Assembly (NCBI RefSeq): GCF_042453785.1
Contig: NC_091673.1
Span: 503,501-567,500, forward strand
Source: Malus domestica
Taxonomy: Eukaryota; Streptophyta; Magnoliopsida; Rosales; Rosaceae
Direction: 5' to 3'
Length of the DNA: 64,000 bases
Made by a program: the position numbers and the translations under genes. This document shows, piece after piece, positions 23,489 through 34,630 of the stretch. Every line of letters starts with the position of its first letter. The first letter of the stretch is position 1. The notes below the pieces were generated by a model. That model saw only the letters and a list, made by a program, of their open reading frames with translations. It was not told the DNA's origin and made no database searches.

Positions 23489-23518
23489 CATCAGGACATT
23501 ACGTCAGGTGGGATATAG

Positions 23519-23656
23519 GTAATGCTAGAGCGACAAATTTATGTAAACTAAATGACATAGAAGTTGATAATTGAATTATTACTTAAATGTTGATGAACAT
23601 GCTTATTTTTTTTGTGACACATTATTAGTTTGCAAATTTAGTCTATCTAGCATTAC
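23519..23656. mobile_element. Palindromic MITE, copy 2 of 3
   Basis: The ends are an exact 10-bp inverted repeat, GTAATGCTAG and CTAGCATTAC. The body matches copies 1 and 3. It lies only 30 bp from copy 1, in the same orientation. Confidence 0.7.
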
Positions 23657-23725
23657 TTGGTGTGACATGTCGGGTTGAATTTATGAAACATAAATTAAAT
23701 AATTTAATTTTTGTGAAAGGTATTT

Positions 23726-23940
23726 AAAGATGATATGATTAGACATTCGTAATTTATTTTTGTAAAGTGAGGCAACGGTTAAAGATGACGTGATTGGACA
23801 CCCGTAATTTTTCTTGTCAAAAGAGGCTATAATTAGAGATAAGCTGATTAGACACCCGTAATTTATACTTGTCAAGTGAGGCAGCGGTTAAAGATGACGT
23901 GATTGGCCACCGGTAAGTCATTCTTGTCGAGTGAGGCAGC
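23726..23940. repeat. Tandem repeat, ~55-bp unit, about four copies
   Basis: Units begin at 23726, 23781, 23835 and 23890. The core is AAAGATGACGTGATTGG, then ACACCCGTAATTT, then CTTGTCAAGTGAGGCAGC. Units differ by several substitutions, so the array is not recent. Confidence 0.8.
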
Positions 23941-25385
23941 TACCGCCGTAGGGTGAATATTCTTTTCCTAACCGCCCAACTCAGTGCAGCTTTCTTGTCT
24001 TCCAAGTTTTGATTAGCTTCTTTTGCTTTTACTTTGTTACCCTGTCAATCGTTATTCTCCGTTGTTTGTGCCTTGTGCTTTCTTTTCTGTCCGGTTGACA
24101 GTTCGACAGTTTGACTGTGAGAGTGAGAGAGATAGAGAGAGAGAGAGATCCAACAAGTTAACGGCCGTCGTTTCTTCGGCGGGGTGATTTGAATATCATG
24201 GCTGACACTATACTTAACGGCCGTCAATTGGTTGGCGTCTTATTTCACACTTTCACTTTTGTCTGTATGTGTGTGTGAGTGAAATTCTTCTCCAGAAGCT
24301 GCGCTGGTCTTTTTCTGAGTTTGTGTGATTGAACGGACAAGCCTTATGTGGCCTTCCAAATCAACATCTTTTTACATCACCTTTAACTTTATCTCACTGT
24401 CACGTGTTACCATAAAAAAATTGACTAGATTCAAAGCATATTACCATACTTGGAGAGAAATTTCGGTAGGCATATCATATGGTCCGTCGATTATCTAATG
24501 TCGGCATCTCTACATATTTTATAATGTCGTAACAAAAATTATGCTTAAAATATAAAGTAACAGATAATTTCACTTATGAGACAACCTCTTAGAGAGAAGT
24601 CTCCTTGATATTTTTCATATAATTATTAATAATACCATATCTCTCTCCCTCCTCCCACCTCTGCTTGTTTGTTTTAGTGAAGATTACAAATGGTGAGAAT
24701 ATAATTTATCATTTAAAATATATTTGAGGAGGAGGACTGCTAAATGACTAATTAAGGAGGGATGTTTTCCTTCAAGACAAGATAGTAGGCGTTGACTTTT
24801 GACTATTGAATGGAATCAACTTCTTATAATCTTTTAATAAAAATCTAATATTTAAAACATGATCATTTCGGTTCCGGTCCCTAATCAACCTAATTCTTAG
24901 ATCGAAATCTTGTTTATTTAAATATTTTGATCGAGGTCCTTAGCCACATTTAAGAGATTTAACTCATGTATTTATGTATTTAATGTCCTACAAATTATGA
25001 AATTTAAACAAATTCAAATATAATTTTTAAAATATAATAAATACTTAAAAATCAATTTTGGAGTAATATTGTTCTTCACAAAAATTATAGCAAAAAAAAT
25101 AATGTACCCACATAATTATTAACATATTTTTAAAAAATAACTATTGATATATTTTTAAAACATAAAATTAGCATGGGTACATTTAGCAAAATTAAATATG
25201 GGTACAAATACAATAAAAGTTTTAAAAAAACATAGGCACAAAAAGGAATTAATATATGGGTACAAAATTGGTACAAATTAAAAAAAAGGGTTGCAAATTA
25301 AAAATGGGTACAAACTAAAAATAAAAATATATGATAAAAAATTTAGCCATAAATATAAATATACAAAATGTAACGTTTCTAACAT
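23941..25385. other. Gene-free spacer; GA repeat and iterated GGGTACAAA motif
   Basis: A short (GA)n stretch lies at about 24118-24148. Between about 25160 and 25320 the motif GGGTACA recurs at least five times at irregular spacing in AT-rich sequence. This is repeat-derived but the family was not identified. No coding frame. Confidence 0.45.
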
Positions 25386-25810
25386 TGTGTATTCAATTGA
25401 GAATTTGAGAGATTTTAATGGATTTATAAATCTATGGATTTTTATGGAGTTTAACTGATTTGTAGAGATTTCATGTAGAATTTTGAATCAATTCCCTCGA
25501 AATCTCAAGGAAAAATGTGAGATTTGTGAATGCTTAAAATACACTACAAAATCTCTTCAATTCCCTCTAATTCCTCAACTTTTCCAAATTCTTTAAATTC
25601 AAATTCTAATTGAATACACCTTGAATGTTATAAACTTCTTTAAAATTCTAATTGAATACACCCGGATTTCTAAGGATTTTAATAAACTATCTTAAAATCA
25701 TGATTGAATACACATTGAATTTCAGAGAATCACTTAAAATTCTGATTGAATACCCCTGGATTCATTAAAAGAATTAAAATCCTTCAAAATCCCAATTGAA
25801 TAAGCCCCCC
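25386..25810. mobile_element. MITE-derived palindrome with five iterated right ends
   Basis: The left end reads GTGTATTCAATTGAGAATTT. The inverted end motif ATTGAATACACC occurs at 25609, 25651 and, diverged, at 25703, 25745 and 25795, spaced 42, 52, 42 and 50 bp. Between them, AAAATTCT/AAAATC-type sequence repeats. I read it as a MITE whose right terminus was amplified or serially inserted into. Confidence 0.6.
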
Positions 25811-26152
25811 CCTAAATGAATATATTTAGAAATAACAAATATTTTATTATTGAAATAATTAATGACGTATATTAAAATCTAAGGACCTTGATCAAAACCT
25901 GAAAATGAAGTAGGAAAAATAGGGATGAGAGCCTAATTTTTCCTTTAAAATAATATACTTGTACTAAACTGATCATGTTGCATGATTTTCTATGCATATT
26001 TTTTAAATGCTGCAGGCTGCACCGGTTTTATAGTATGAATCGAATATAGTACGCATCGGAATCTTTGGGGGTTGGATGTTTAAGCGTACATTTCATTCAT
26101 TTTTCACTTGATACATACTATATGCCGGTCCATTCAAGAGCTTTCGTGGTTG

Positions 26153-27586
26153 CTATCGAAGAAGGAATCTCGAAAGGCCGACTTTGTGTCCAAGTTTCTG
26201 AACATCTTGCTGGACTTGGTTTCTGTAATCTTGAAAAGTGAAGTTTCTATAGATGGAAGATTGTGATCTGCAACTACCGATTAAAGAATCGTAGGAAGGG
26301 CACATGAAGTATGCTATTGAGTAGCGTTCCCTCTTCTCATTTGCCATCACCTTGTGCTCCACACTTTTGTACTCGTCATTGCTCCACGCCTGTATTAACA
26401 CAATTAGGGTTTATTAACTAATTAATCCAAAGTAATTAACCACAATTATTAATCAAATTAATGGGAGTTGAGTGTTGACGTTTTTGAAGAGCTAATAACA
26501 ATTCCTCACCTGAAAAAGATCTCCGATGTTTACGATAAGTGCATCTTGGTTGGGTTTTACAGCAACCCATTTGGAGTCTTTCAAGAGCTGAAGTCCTCCC
26601 ACTTCGTCTTGGCTTAGAATTGTCAGGAAATCGCTGTCAGTGTGAGGCACTAAGCCGAACATCTCCGGTGATATCGGACAAGCCGGGTAGCGGTTCAATC
26701 GGAGAAAGCAAGTGCTCGAGTCACAAATGTCTTGCAGTGCTTCCTTCCGGTGTCCCAGGTTGTTCACTAGGATCCCGGCTAGCAACTCCGCTAGGTTTGC
26801 CATTGCTCCTGCGAATTCCTCCATCACTTCCCTGTACAAAATTTCCAAAAAAGAAGGGTTGGTGAGTCATTAGTGACAAAAGGTACTGCCAATGCAGCAT
26901 TGGCCACTGTGATGGCTTACAGAAGCAAATTGAAAGTTCCAAGTTGCATTTAGAAGGACCACTCAGTCACAGGCCACAGTTTCTTCCAGAATATTACAGC
27001 ACACATGTTTATTTTTGTTTCTTAATTCTCATTTATTTTATTCGATGTAGAAGTTACAAATGAACAGGTACATGTGTATAAAAGGAAAAAAGAGCTTGCC
27101 AAACCACTTTTCTAAGTTTATTAGATAATTACACTACCTGAGAGAGCTAAAATCGTCCCCATAGCAACCTTGGTCCGAGATTTTTGTGACAGGAATGTGA
27201 AAAGCTTCGGACCAAGAGTACTGAGTCGGACCAGTCGCAGTCGGTGTCCCCCACCTGTACGAATTATTGAGCAGCCCGCAAGTAGCTTTCCGTTCGAAGG
27301 GCGCTCCAAAGAGTTTGAGCTGCTCCGTCGTCATATTCTGTAGTAGCTCGGAACTTATCCCGTGGTTCACCACTTGAAAAAAACCCCACTCCGACGACGC
27401 TCTGCAGATGGCTGCAGCACATTCTAGCCTCTCCCTCTCGTTGAGGCTATTCAGCCCGTTGAGGTCTATCAACGGGAGCTGGCATTCTTCCGTGACCGCT
27501 CCTTGTCCGCGGTCGATGCCTTGGCAATGATGGTTGCGCACGAGGGATATGTAATGGTGTTGGAGAGGAGGGGTTGAGTCTATCAT
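26153..27586 (-). CDS. Gibberellin 2-beta-dioxygenase, C20 type (GA2ox8-like)
   Basis: Three exons (27586-27138, 26831-26510, 26389-26153) join in phase to 335 aa, the usual length. The N-terminal DIOX_N part has CQLPLIDLNGL and EWGFFQVVNHGI. The catalytic core shows the iron and co-substrate residues: HTDSDFLTIL (His and Asp), VEHKVMANEKRERYSIAYFM (distal His and the Arg-x-Ser site). RLNRYPACP is typical of the class. Such enzymes hydroxylate gibberellins at C-2 and inactivate them, using Fe(II), 2-oxoglutarate and O2. The motif set fits the C20-GA2ox subgroup better than the C19 subgroup, by resemblance. All catalytic residues are present. Upstream lies a GA-rich leader (about 27710-27745) and a MITE (27787-27957). 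Confidence 0.9.
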
Positions 27587-27786
27587 ATTTGTGTGTTTTG
27601 GTGATGAGGGTTTTGAAGTTTGAGTGAGTTGATGAGGAGGAGGTTATGAAGTGCGGTACAAGGTAAAAAATGAGAAGCACCGAATATATGTATGGAAATA
27701 TATACACGGTTAGAGAGAGAAAGAGGAGAGAGAGGAGGAGGAGGAGGGCACAAGAGAACAAGAAGAAAAGAACAAACGTGCGAAAG

Positions 27787-27957
27787 GAGAAAATTTTAAT
27801 CGTGATAGGAACACGAGTGGTACATCACGTGTTTTTATATAAGTGATGGAAAATTTTACTTTTTAAGTTATTAACCTTTTAACACATAAATCTCACTATT
27901 TATATAATAACACGTAGTGTACTATTTCGTGTAACGATCAAACTGAAAAATCTTTTG
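27787..27957. mobile_element. Palindromic MITE, family with 9-bp duplications, copy A
   Basis: About 170 bp with inverted ends (AAAATTTTAATCGTG at the left; AACTGAAAAATCTTTT at the right). Closely related to copies at 31969-32137 and 51735-51904. Flanks CGAAAGGAG and TGAAAGGAG suggest an 8-of-9 target duplication, although the exact boundary is ambiguous by a few bases. It lies in the upstream region of the gibberellin 2-oxidase gene. Confidence 0.7.
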
Positions 27958-29225
27958 TGAAAGGAGAGAGGGGTCAAGAGGGGAGCTCTCAAAGGGTGAC
28001 AAGTGTCAGAAGGAGACCATTTCTTTTCTGTTATTGTTCTTGAGAGAGGCCTGAGAGCAGACCAAGTCAATCAGTCGACACAGACACAGATACTAATTAA
28101 ATGTTGAAAATAATTGAAAAAAAAAAGATGGGAAAATGATAAAGGGGATGAATCCAACCTAATTCCTCCTTTTCGATTTTGTGGACAATATGAAAAGCTT
28201 AAATCAATGGAATAGGACCCATTAATTTCCTCCTGATTGGCAATGGCAAGCTAGTTAAAGGATATTGCTTGGTTTCTTTTGAAAAATGTTATTTTTTATT
28301 TTTGCAAATTACAGTTCAAACACATAAGTTCATAAAACACAAGTGTTTTCTGCTTTGTCTACCACTACCAGTAATCGAGTTTTAACCTTCAATTAATCTG
28401 TTTAATATGTATTTGCAAAGAAACTTAGGAACCAACTAATTAACATCAGGAGGAATCATTATCATTTTACTATAAACTAAGCTATTTAAATATCACAGAA
28501 CATGCCATGGGATTGACTTCTCCTTTTTTTGCTGACTTCACAAACATGTATATTATATGTAAACATTAATAAAATACACTGTTTTTCTTTTAACATTGTT
28601 ATCTTATATGTAATCCTTTGTATTCCCAGCCCTAATTTTAATAATTTATGATTAATTAATTGGTGAGGCAGCAGGCAGGGACAGGCAGAATTGAGAAATG
28701 AAATTCCATATGGGCAAAAGACAAGTGCCATGTGATGTGATTTTACAACACCAACACTCTGTTTTATGTTTTTCATCCCTAATTATATATGTGATTATAT
28801 AATCCTTATAATTAAGCTTTAATCACAATCATTAGATGCCTTAAAGTGGCATTATCACCTTTAAACGCTCCTTAAATTTAGCCAAAAATAAGCATCTAAT
28901 CTTCTAGTACATCCATGATATCCATGAGAGACTTTTAACTTTCACATTTACTTTCGAGGTCGTAGGAGACTCAGATTTATTTTTACTGCTGCAATGCTGC
29001 ATATGCATGTGCCGCTTTCGAAGTTTGAAACTTTGAATAATCATTTTATAAAAATAAAGATTAAGAAAAAAGAAAACCACATGTTAAGGTGGGGCCCCAA
29101 AATCATGAGCAAATTAAGCAATTAGGTCAAGGGAAGGGAGGGAGACACGGTGCCGCCCAGATGACTCGATCCCTCCCTGAAGGCTCGACAATATGATGTA
29201 ACAATCTATCGATGTGTAATGTGTT

Positions 29226-29264
29226 GCTGGTGCTTGTGCTGGTGCTGGTGCTGGTGCTGGTGCC
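29226..29264. repeat. GCTGGT hexanucleotide repeat
   Basis: Six to seven units with small variations. On the minus strand it would encode an Ala-Pro run within a 62-codon frame (29114-29302), which starts with a hydrophobic segment. That is superficially like an arabinogalactan peptide, but the rest does not fit, so I do not call a gene. Confidence 0.8.
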
Positions 29265-30539
29265 GCCCAAAAGGCAGAGAGGCATACACAAAACAGCAAC
29301 ATGTCTTATTCAGTCAACAACTCTCTGGTCACAACAAACACAATGACTCGATTAAAAAACGAATCAAAGCTTGAGCATTGGTATATTTGGTTCACAAAAG
29401 GTCGTGGGAAGAGCTTGTATTGTTTTACAAAGAAGCCTCAAGATAGGTTTGAGTTCTGCTTAAATAGTTGGATTTAGTTCGTGAAAGTAACAAGTTAAGA
29501 CTAATTAAGCTTGATTTAGAACGAACGTACCAAACTAGAGTATTGATATGTTTGGTTTATAAAATTCGTGATAGGCTTATATTTATCACGACATAGCTCG
29601 AATTAGGTTTGAACTTGGAGTTTTAATTAGTACGGGAAATGGGTTCTTCATATTGTCATACAACTGACTCATAAACTAAATTATAATAACGCCGGGGACC
29701 AATTAGGAGGCCAAGTTTCTAGGGTCTACTCTTATACATCAGATGCTCAAACAAAGAGATTTATGGATTTTTAAACAGTTAAATAAATAAATTCTTTGAC
29801 TAAAACCCAAAAGACCTTGAAGCAAATATGAATATACAATCCACGTGCAGGCTTTGGTCGCATTCGTATGTTGTTTACGATAACCTCACAAAACGTCTTG
29901 GTTTTTGGAAGAATATGTTTTTGGCATTTTTTCCAAGAGATTTGGTTGTTACTTGTTAGTCAAGGCAAAAGAGACATAACAATTTATAAACATTCATCTC
30001 ATATATTATTCTCCTTAAATATACACGGAAAAAATAAGCCATTCAAATTTAAAAGTTGATCTTCTATCTATTTGGACAAAAAAAACATTACTTTCTTGGT
30101 ACGGAAAGTGCTTTGTCCGAGATTTGAGCACTTGATTCCAAAAGCAACAATACATATAGAAATTACCAAAATTACATTTGTGGAATTTGGTTGGATGCGT
30201 ATAATTTTCTTTGTCACTTTGATTCGGAACTTAATGCTCAACAAATTGTGATTAGACGATTTCATTTTCTTATCAAAGAGCGGTTTGAAAGTGTTTTTAT
30301 AACGCTCCATTAGTACAAATTATAAAACTGTTTTCAAATACTTTATAATGTTTTGGACCTCGCTGTTATATTTTTTACTTATTTTTTCAGTTTTTTGCTT
30401 AAATATTCTACTAAATATACATTTGTTGCTTAATAAATCGTAAATCCGGCTACCAAATGCCATATAAAGTTTTATTTGTACATAAATCATCATTTAATCT
30501 GTTTATTTTATAAATCAACTGGGACCCTTTATTAATTTA

Positions 30540-31165
30540 TATTTTTTTTCAACTTTAAAAATAAATAAATAAATAAGTTTCGAAACCTAATTAATGTTAG
30601 GATCACATCTACAAGTCTTGCAACATTTTCCTTTAATCCCAAGCAAAATATTCCCAAAAACTATTGTTTTTTTCCACAAAAACCGTGACTTATAACCCAC
30701 GTTTTCTAATTGATTTTGAGAATTTTTACATGATTCATTGTAAGCCAAATTTTGAGTCCTTCTCATTGCACCACATGTTACCTAAAATTAATTTTAGGAC
30801 ATTGTAAATATTTTCGACACCTCCAATCTCTTTGGGCGCTCCGCTATTAGTTTATATTATTTTTTCTATTCTTCAACTTTGAAAATCAATAAAACATAGT
30901 TTCAGAATTTAATAAATGGTTGGATCACATCCAAAGGTCTTGCAACATTTTCCTTAACTCCAACACAAAAGATTTCCTAAACTAAAAATTTCAATTTTTC
31001 CACAAAAACTGTGACCAACTCACGTTTTCAAATCGATTTTTGAGAATTACTTTATGTTTTTCAACTTAAAAAATTACTAAAAATAGAACCGGAACCTAAG
31101 AAATCGTAGGATCTCATTCAAAGGTTTTGCAAATTTTTCTCAACCCCAGCGCAAAATAGCAAATT
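30540..31165. repeat. Three diverged direct repeats of an AT-rich unit
   Basis: Units starting near 30544, 30866 and 31053 share TTCAACTTT(G)AAAA, GTAGGATC(A/T)CAT, GGTCTTGCAACATTTTCCTT and CCACAAAAACYGTGAC in the same order, with much divergence. Probably a decayed transposon; family unknown. Confidence 0.5.
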
Positions 31166-31968
31166 ATTTCCTAAAACAAAATTTTTTTGATTTAAAGTAA
31201 AAATTAAAAAAAAAAAATTATTAATACTTCAGAAAACTAATTATACACTCCTCATAAAAATTAATTTTCTTCTAAATTTAAATGAGCCAATAACAATTCC
31301 AAAATTTTTATGAGCATACTCTTGGTTGAGAATAATTCTCAAATAGGGCCCAAACAAAATTTTGATGGAGTAGTTCGGGCTTCAAGTTTAGGCCTAATAA
31401 CACCGGACCTGTTGTGCTTCGATTTTTGCAAGCCCCAACTTCTTTTACCATTTTACCTCGGATGCTCGTTTGGCTTGGTTTTAGGATGTTCGTGGTCACT
31501 GGTAGGGTACAATTCTTGACTAGCTTTATTCGGGCATCGAAGGGTAGGTTAGTCACCAGTTGGCCACTTAAAAAAAAAAAAAAAAATTAACGGCCGTCTC
31601 TTTCTATTCTAAATCTATATTTGTATTCTTACTACCCTAAAATTTATTTGATTATGTTGATCGTACGCTATCACATGTTGAAAGTGGCTTTAAATTTTTG
31701 GGCAACAACGACATTACCGAAGAACCATTAAATTGTAGTGCTAGTACAACATTGAAGATGGATGTTGACGAATGCCTTCATATCAACATTGTACAACTTC
31801 ATACATGTCCTTTCAAACAAAAGAAGGGCAGCTTACTGTTAACCCAAAAAACAAGTTCAATTGGACCTCAGTTCTTAATTTTATTTAAGCCGCTAATCCA
31901 GCTCTTAAACCAAATTTACAAAAAATAAAATAAAAAAATTTGTGTCTAAAATTTGATCAGAAATAAAG

Positions 31969-32137
31969 GAGAAATTTTTAATTGTGACGAGAACATGGAT
32001 GGTACACCATGTATTTTTATGCAAGTGGTGGAAAATTTAATTTTTAAATTATTAATCTTTTAACACATATAACCCACCATTTATATAGGAACACGTGGTG
32101 TATCACCTTGTGTAACGATCACATTGAAAAATCTCTC
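31969..32137. mobile_element. Palindromic MITE, copy B, perfect 9-bp target duplication
   Basis: 169 bp, starting GAGAAATTTTTAATTG and ending CATTGAAAAATCTCTC. Flanked on both sides by GAAATAAAG (31960-31968 and 32138-32146). Same family as copies A and C. It lies ~330 bp upstream of the PsbQ-like gene's first exon. Confidence 0.85.
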
Positions 32138-32465
32138 GAAATAAAGAGCGATGCACCACTTTCAGAGCAACGGAACTTGACGGGTTACCATTGATTTTAA
32201 TTTTCCACTATTTTTTTGTTAATTTTTATTTTAATTTCTAATCCCAAACTCTAATTTAAAAAAATATATATATTTAATACAAAACCCACCACCATCGCAG
32301 TCCCCACCTTAATTTCTCTTACTTAAAATATTTTTAGATGAATAATTTTGCACGATTAAAACAAACTTTTTAGTTGAAATTTCTTGCCTCAAAAAGTAGT
32401 TATTTAATTAATTTTATTTATGCTTCTCTCTCTGTTGAAGCAGTAGTGACTACAGGAGGCAACGG

Positions 32466-33752
32466 ATGACATATCCTCGTTTTCCAGAACACCGTTCAGG
32501 TAACTCCGTCTAACTCCTCTCTCTCCTCTCCTTCTTCTTGCTTTCTTTTTTTTCCCCTAATTTAATTTGTTCCATTTTTTATTTTAATTTTCCTTTATTA
32601 TTAATTCTCTTTTGCTTTGAATTTTGTACGTTTAATTCGTTATTTTTTTCTGGGTTTTGTGGTTCTAATTATGTGATGATATATGCTCCTCTGGGATGAG
32701 GGGTTGATTTTTATTTTACATATCCATATTATTGTTTCCCAACATTTTTTTTTCCTTTGAAATTTTCCAAATTGCATGACGGAATTGTATGAGGGCTTCC
32801 GAGTTCAAACTTAACGAATTTCCAGCAGCTGGTTTAGCTCAAAAGTGCTTTTAATAAAAGGAATTAGAACGTTTATTATTCGATTAATAATAGTACTTCT
32901 AGTATCTGATGGTGCTGAATATGGTTTTAGAATGGTAGTAAAAGAATCACATTCTGTATCAGAAAACTTTATGCCTTGACAAAAGTGCTTTTAGTACAAA
33001 TGATCTTTTTTGTCACAGTCGCTCCATTTGGTTTGGGGAGTAATTTTCACAACCTCGTTTTCTCCTTATGCACTCCCACTCCCGCCTATTGTTTTTGTCC
33101 TTCGATTCTCTTCTGGTTTATTCAATCTAAAGTTGGGCGAACAAAATGTGGGATCACTCCCCCTTTTGCTTTTCTTAAGCACAAAGGCTTCAACTTCCAG
33201 TTGAGGCTTATGCTTTTCTCATGAGGAAAACTTGCTCTTATTTATTCTACTTGGTTTTTTTGTTTCATGTCAAAATTTGTATGCTGTAGGGCATGGTAAA
33301 ATGGTGGACATGCAATTAAAGGGAAGTGCTTGCAGGATTAAGAAGTGTGCTTTCGATTTACTGTCAATCGGGAACGATCTGACGAACGACGATCACTCGT
33401 GGGAGTTGATGGGAAGGGATCTCCGCCTCAAATCCACGTTCTTGTACTGTGATCTTAATCAGATGATCTCTCGTTCACCAAGGGACCAGAAGAGAGCTCT
33501 CACTGAACTTGCCAACAAACTGTTTTGCTCCATTGAAGAGGTAATTAACTTAACCACCCGTTTGCAACTGCGTTTAGACCTCCCTAAGCGCATGCGAGGA
33601 TTTTACTTTGCGATTTAACTTTCTCACACGACAATATGCTATTTGTTTTCCAGTTGGACCATGCAGTGAAAATTCAAAGCCTGCCGTTGACCCAGGATCG
33701 ATACAATGAGGCTGCTGTCATTTTACAGGAGGTGATGGCTCTCGCGCCTTAA
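32466..33752 (+). CDS. PsbQ-like protein (PnsL2/PnsL3 group), short form without plastid presequence
   Basis: Model: exons 32466-32499, 33290-33540, 33654-33752, in phase, 127 aa. Exons 2 and 3 clearly match the PsbQ-like proteins of the thylakoid-lumen part of the chloroplast NDH complex: SACRIKKCAFDLLSIGNDL, SWELMGRDLRLKSTFLYCDL, then ALTELANKLFCSIEELDHAV and ILQEVMALAP. Family members normally have about 190-230 aa, with a bipartite thylakoid-targeting sequence before this domain. Here the only in-phase upstream exon I could find encodes MTYPRFPEHRSG, which is not a transit peptide. Either the real 5' exons were missed, or this is a 5'-truncated paralog that acquired a new first exon. Domain identity is firm (about 0.85); the first exon is uncertain. 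It converges with the DUF3755 gene. Confidence 0.62.
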
Positions 33753-34630
33753 AAATAATCCGGTCGATGGTTATAAACACTGATCTGTACATTATTGTGC
33801 ACACAAATTTCATGTCATCTGTAAATAAATAGCTCTATCCTCGAGTCAGATCTAGTTTTTTTCGGTTTTAAATCCGTTGCTCGCCATAAAATTCCAGCAT
33901 AGAAATTCAGCAGGGTTCCTCATGAGCAAACCAACAAACCAAAGCAGGGCACCAAACAAAAGTAATGTGGTACAATTAGCAATTATAAATCGAAATTTAC
34001 AAGAGTGAAAAATAAGTGTTGGAAGCTCGAACTGTATCTACCTCGCTTATTTCCTGCACAAATGGAAGTAAGGGTACATAATTTTAGACACAACAAATGA
34101 AGCTAGCCATGGATGGAGCACTAAGATCAAATGCCAAATTGGGGCGGCTCTGAGTAGGCCTCGTCGGATATGTGCTACTCTGCTTCCCAACTTGTACGCT
34201 TTGCGCTCGAACAATGAGGCAGTCCATCATGATTCAGGACCTTGATTTGTCTGCTTGAATTGGTCATTACAAATAGAAGTCAACTACATATGTCAAAAAA
34301 ATTCGGGCTATTTATTCGTATTCAGTTCATAAGGCATGCAGCGATTAGACTAAAGAACGCCGCACAGAAAATCAAACTCTTGAAAAAAAGAGAGGACAAT
34401 TCTTAGTAAAGAAATGCAGAACTGACAGCTAGTACTTTCATCAAATGCACATTAGATTACAGGCTGAAATAGTCAAGAATTAATAGTTACGAAAGGCATA
34501 AACAAAGAGTACACAATCATCCAGCTATACAACAATTTGGAAAACACTTTCCACCCTCTCCCGCCTTCACAAGTGCCCGGGTCATGCACACCAACTCACC
34601 AAGAATATGAGTCATTTCACATGAACATAC
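33753..34630. other. Spacer between convergent genes
   Basis: Contains the 3' UTRs of the PsbQ-like gene (+) and the DUF3755 gene (-). No further gene or repeat was seen. Confidence 0.5.

Larger units (their letters stand above)
27587..31968. other. 4.4-kb gene-poor spacer
   Basis: Contains a MITE (27787-27957), a GCTGGT hexanucleotide repeat (29226-29264), and three diverged copies of an AT-rich repeat (30540-31165). The frames in it are short and lack any family resemblance. Confidence 0.55.

Noticed and set aside
25600-25810. Regularly spaced 12-bp repeats resembling a CRISPR array
   Set aside because: Spacers are related AT-rich sequence, the repeats are MITE termini, and the DNA is a plant genome.
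29114-29302. 62-codon minus-strand frame with hydrophobic start and Ala-Pro run, like an arabinogalactan peptide
   Set aside because: The Ala-Pro run comes from a GCTGGT microsatellite, and the rest lacks the usual C-terminal GPI signal and any supporting context.
31308-31556. 82-codon minus-strand frame and overlapping + frame in a gene-free spacer
   Set aside because: No recognisable motif, no splice support, and AT-rich repeat-like surroundings.
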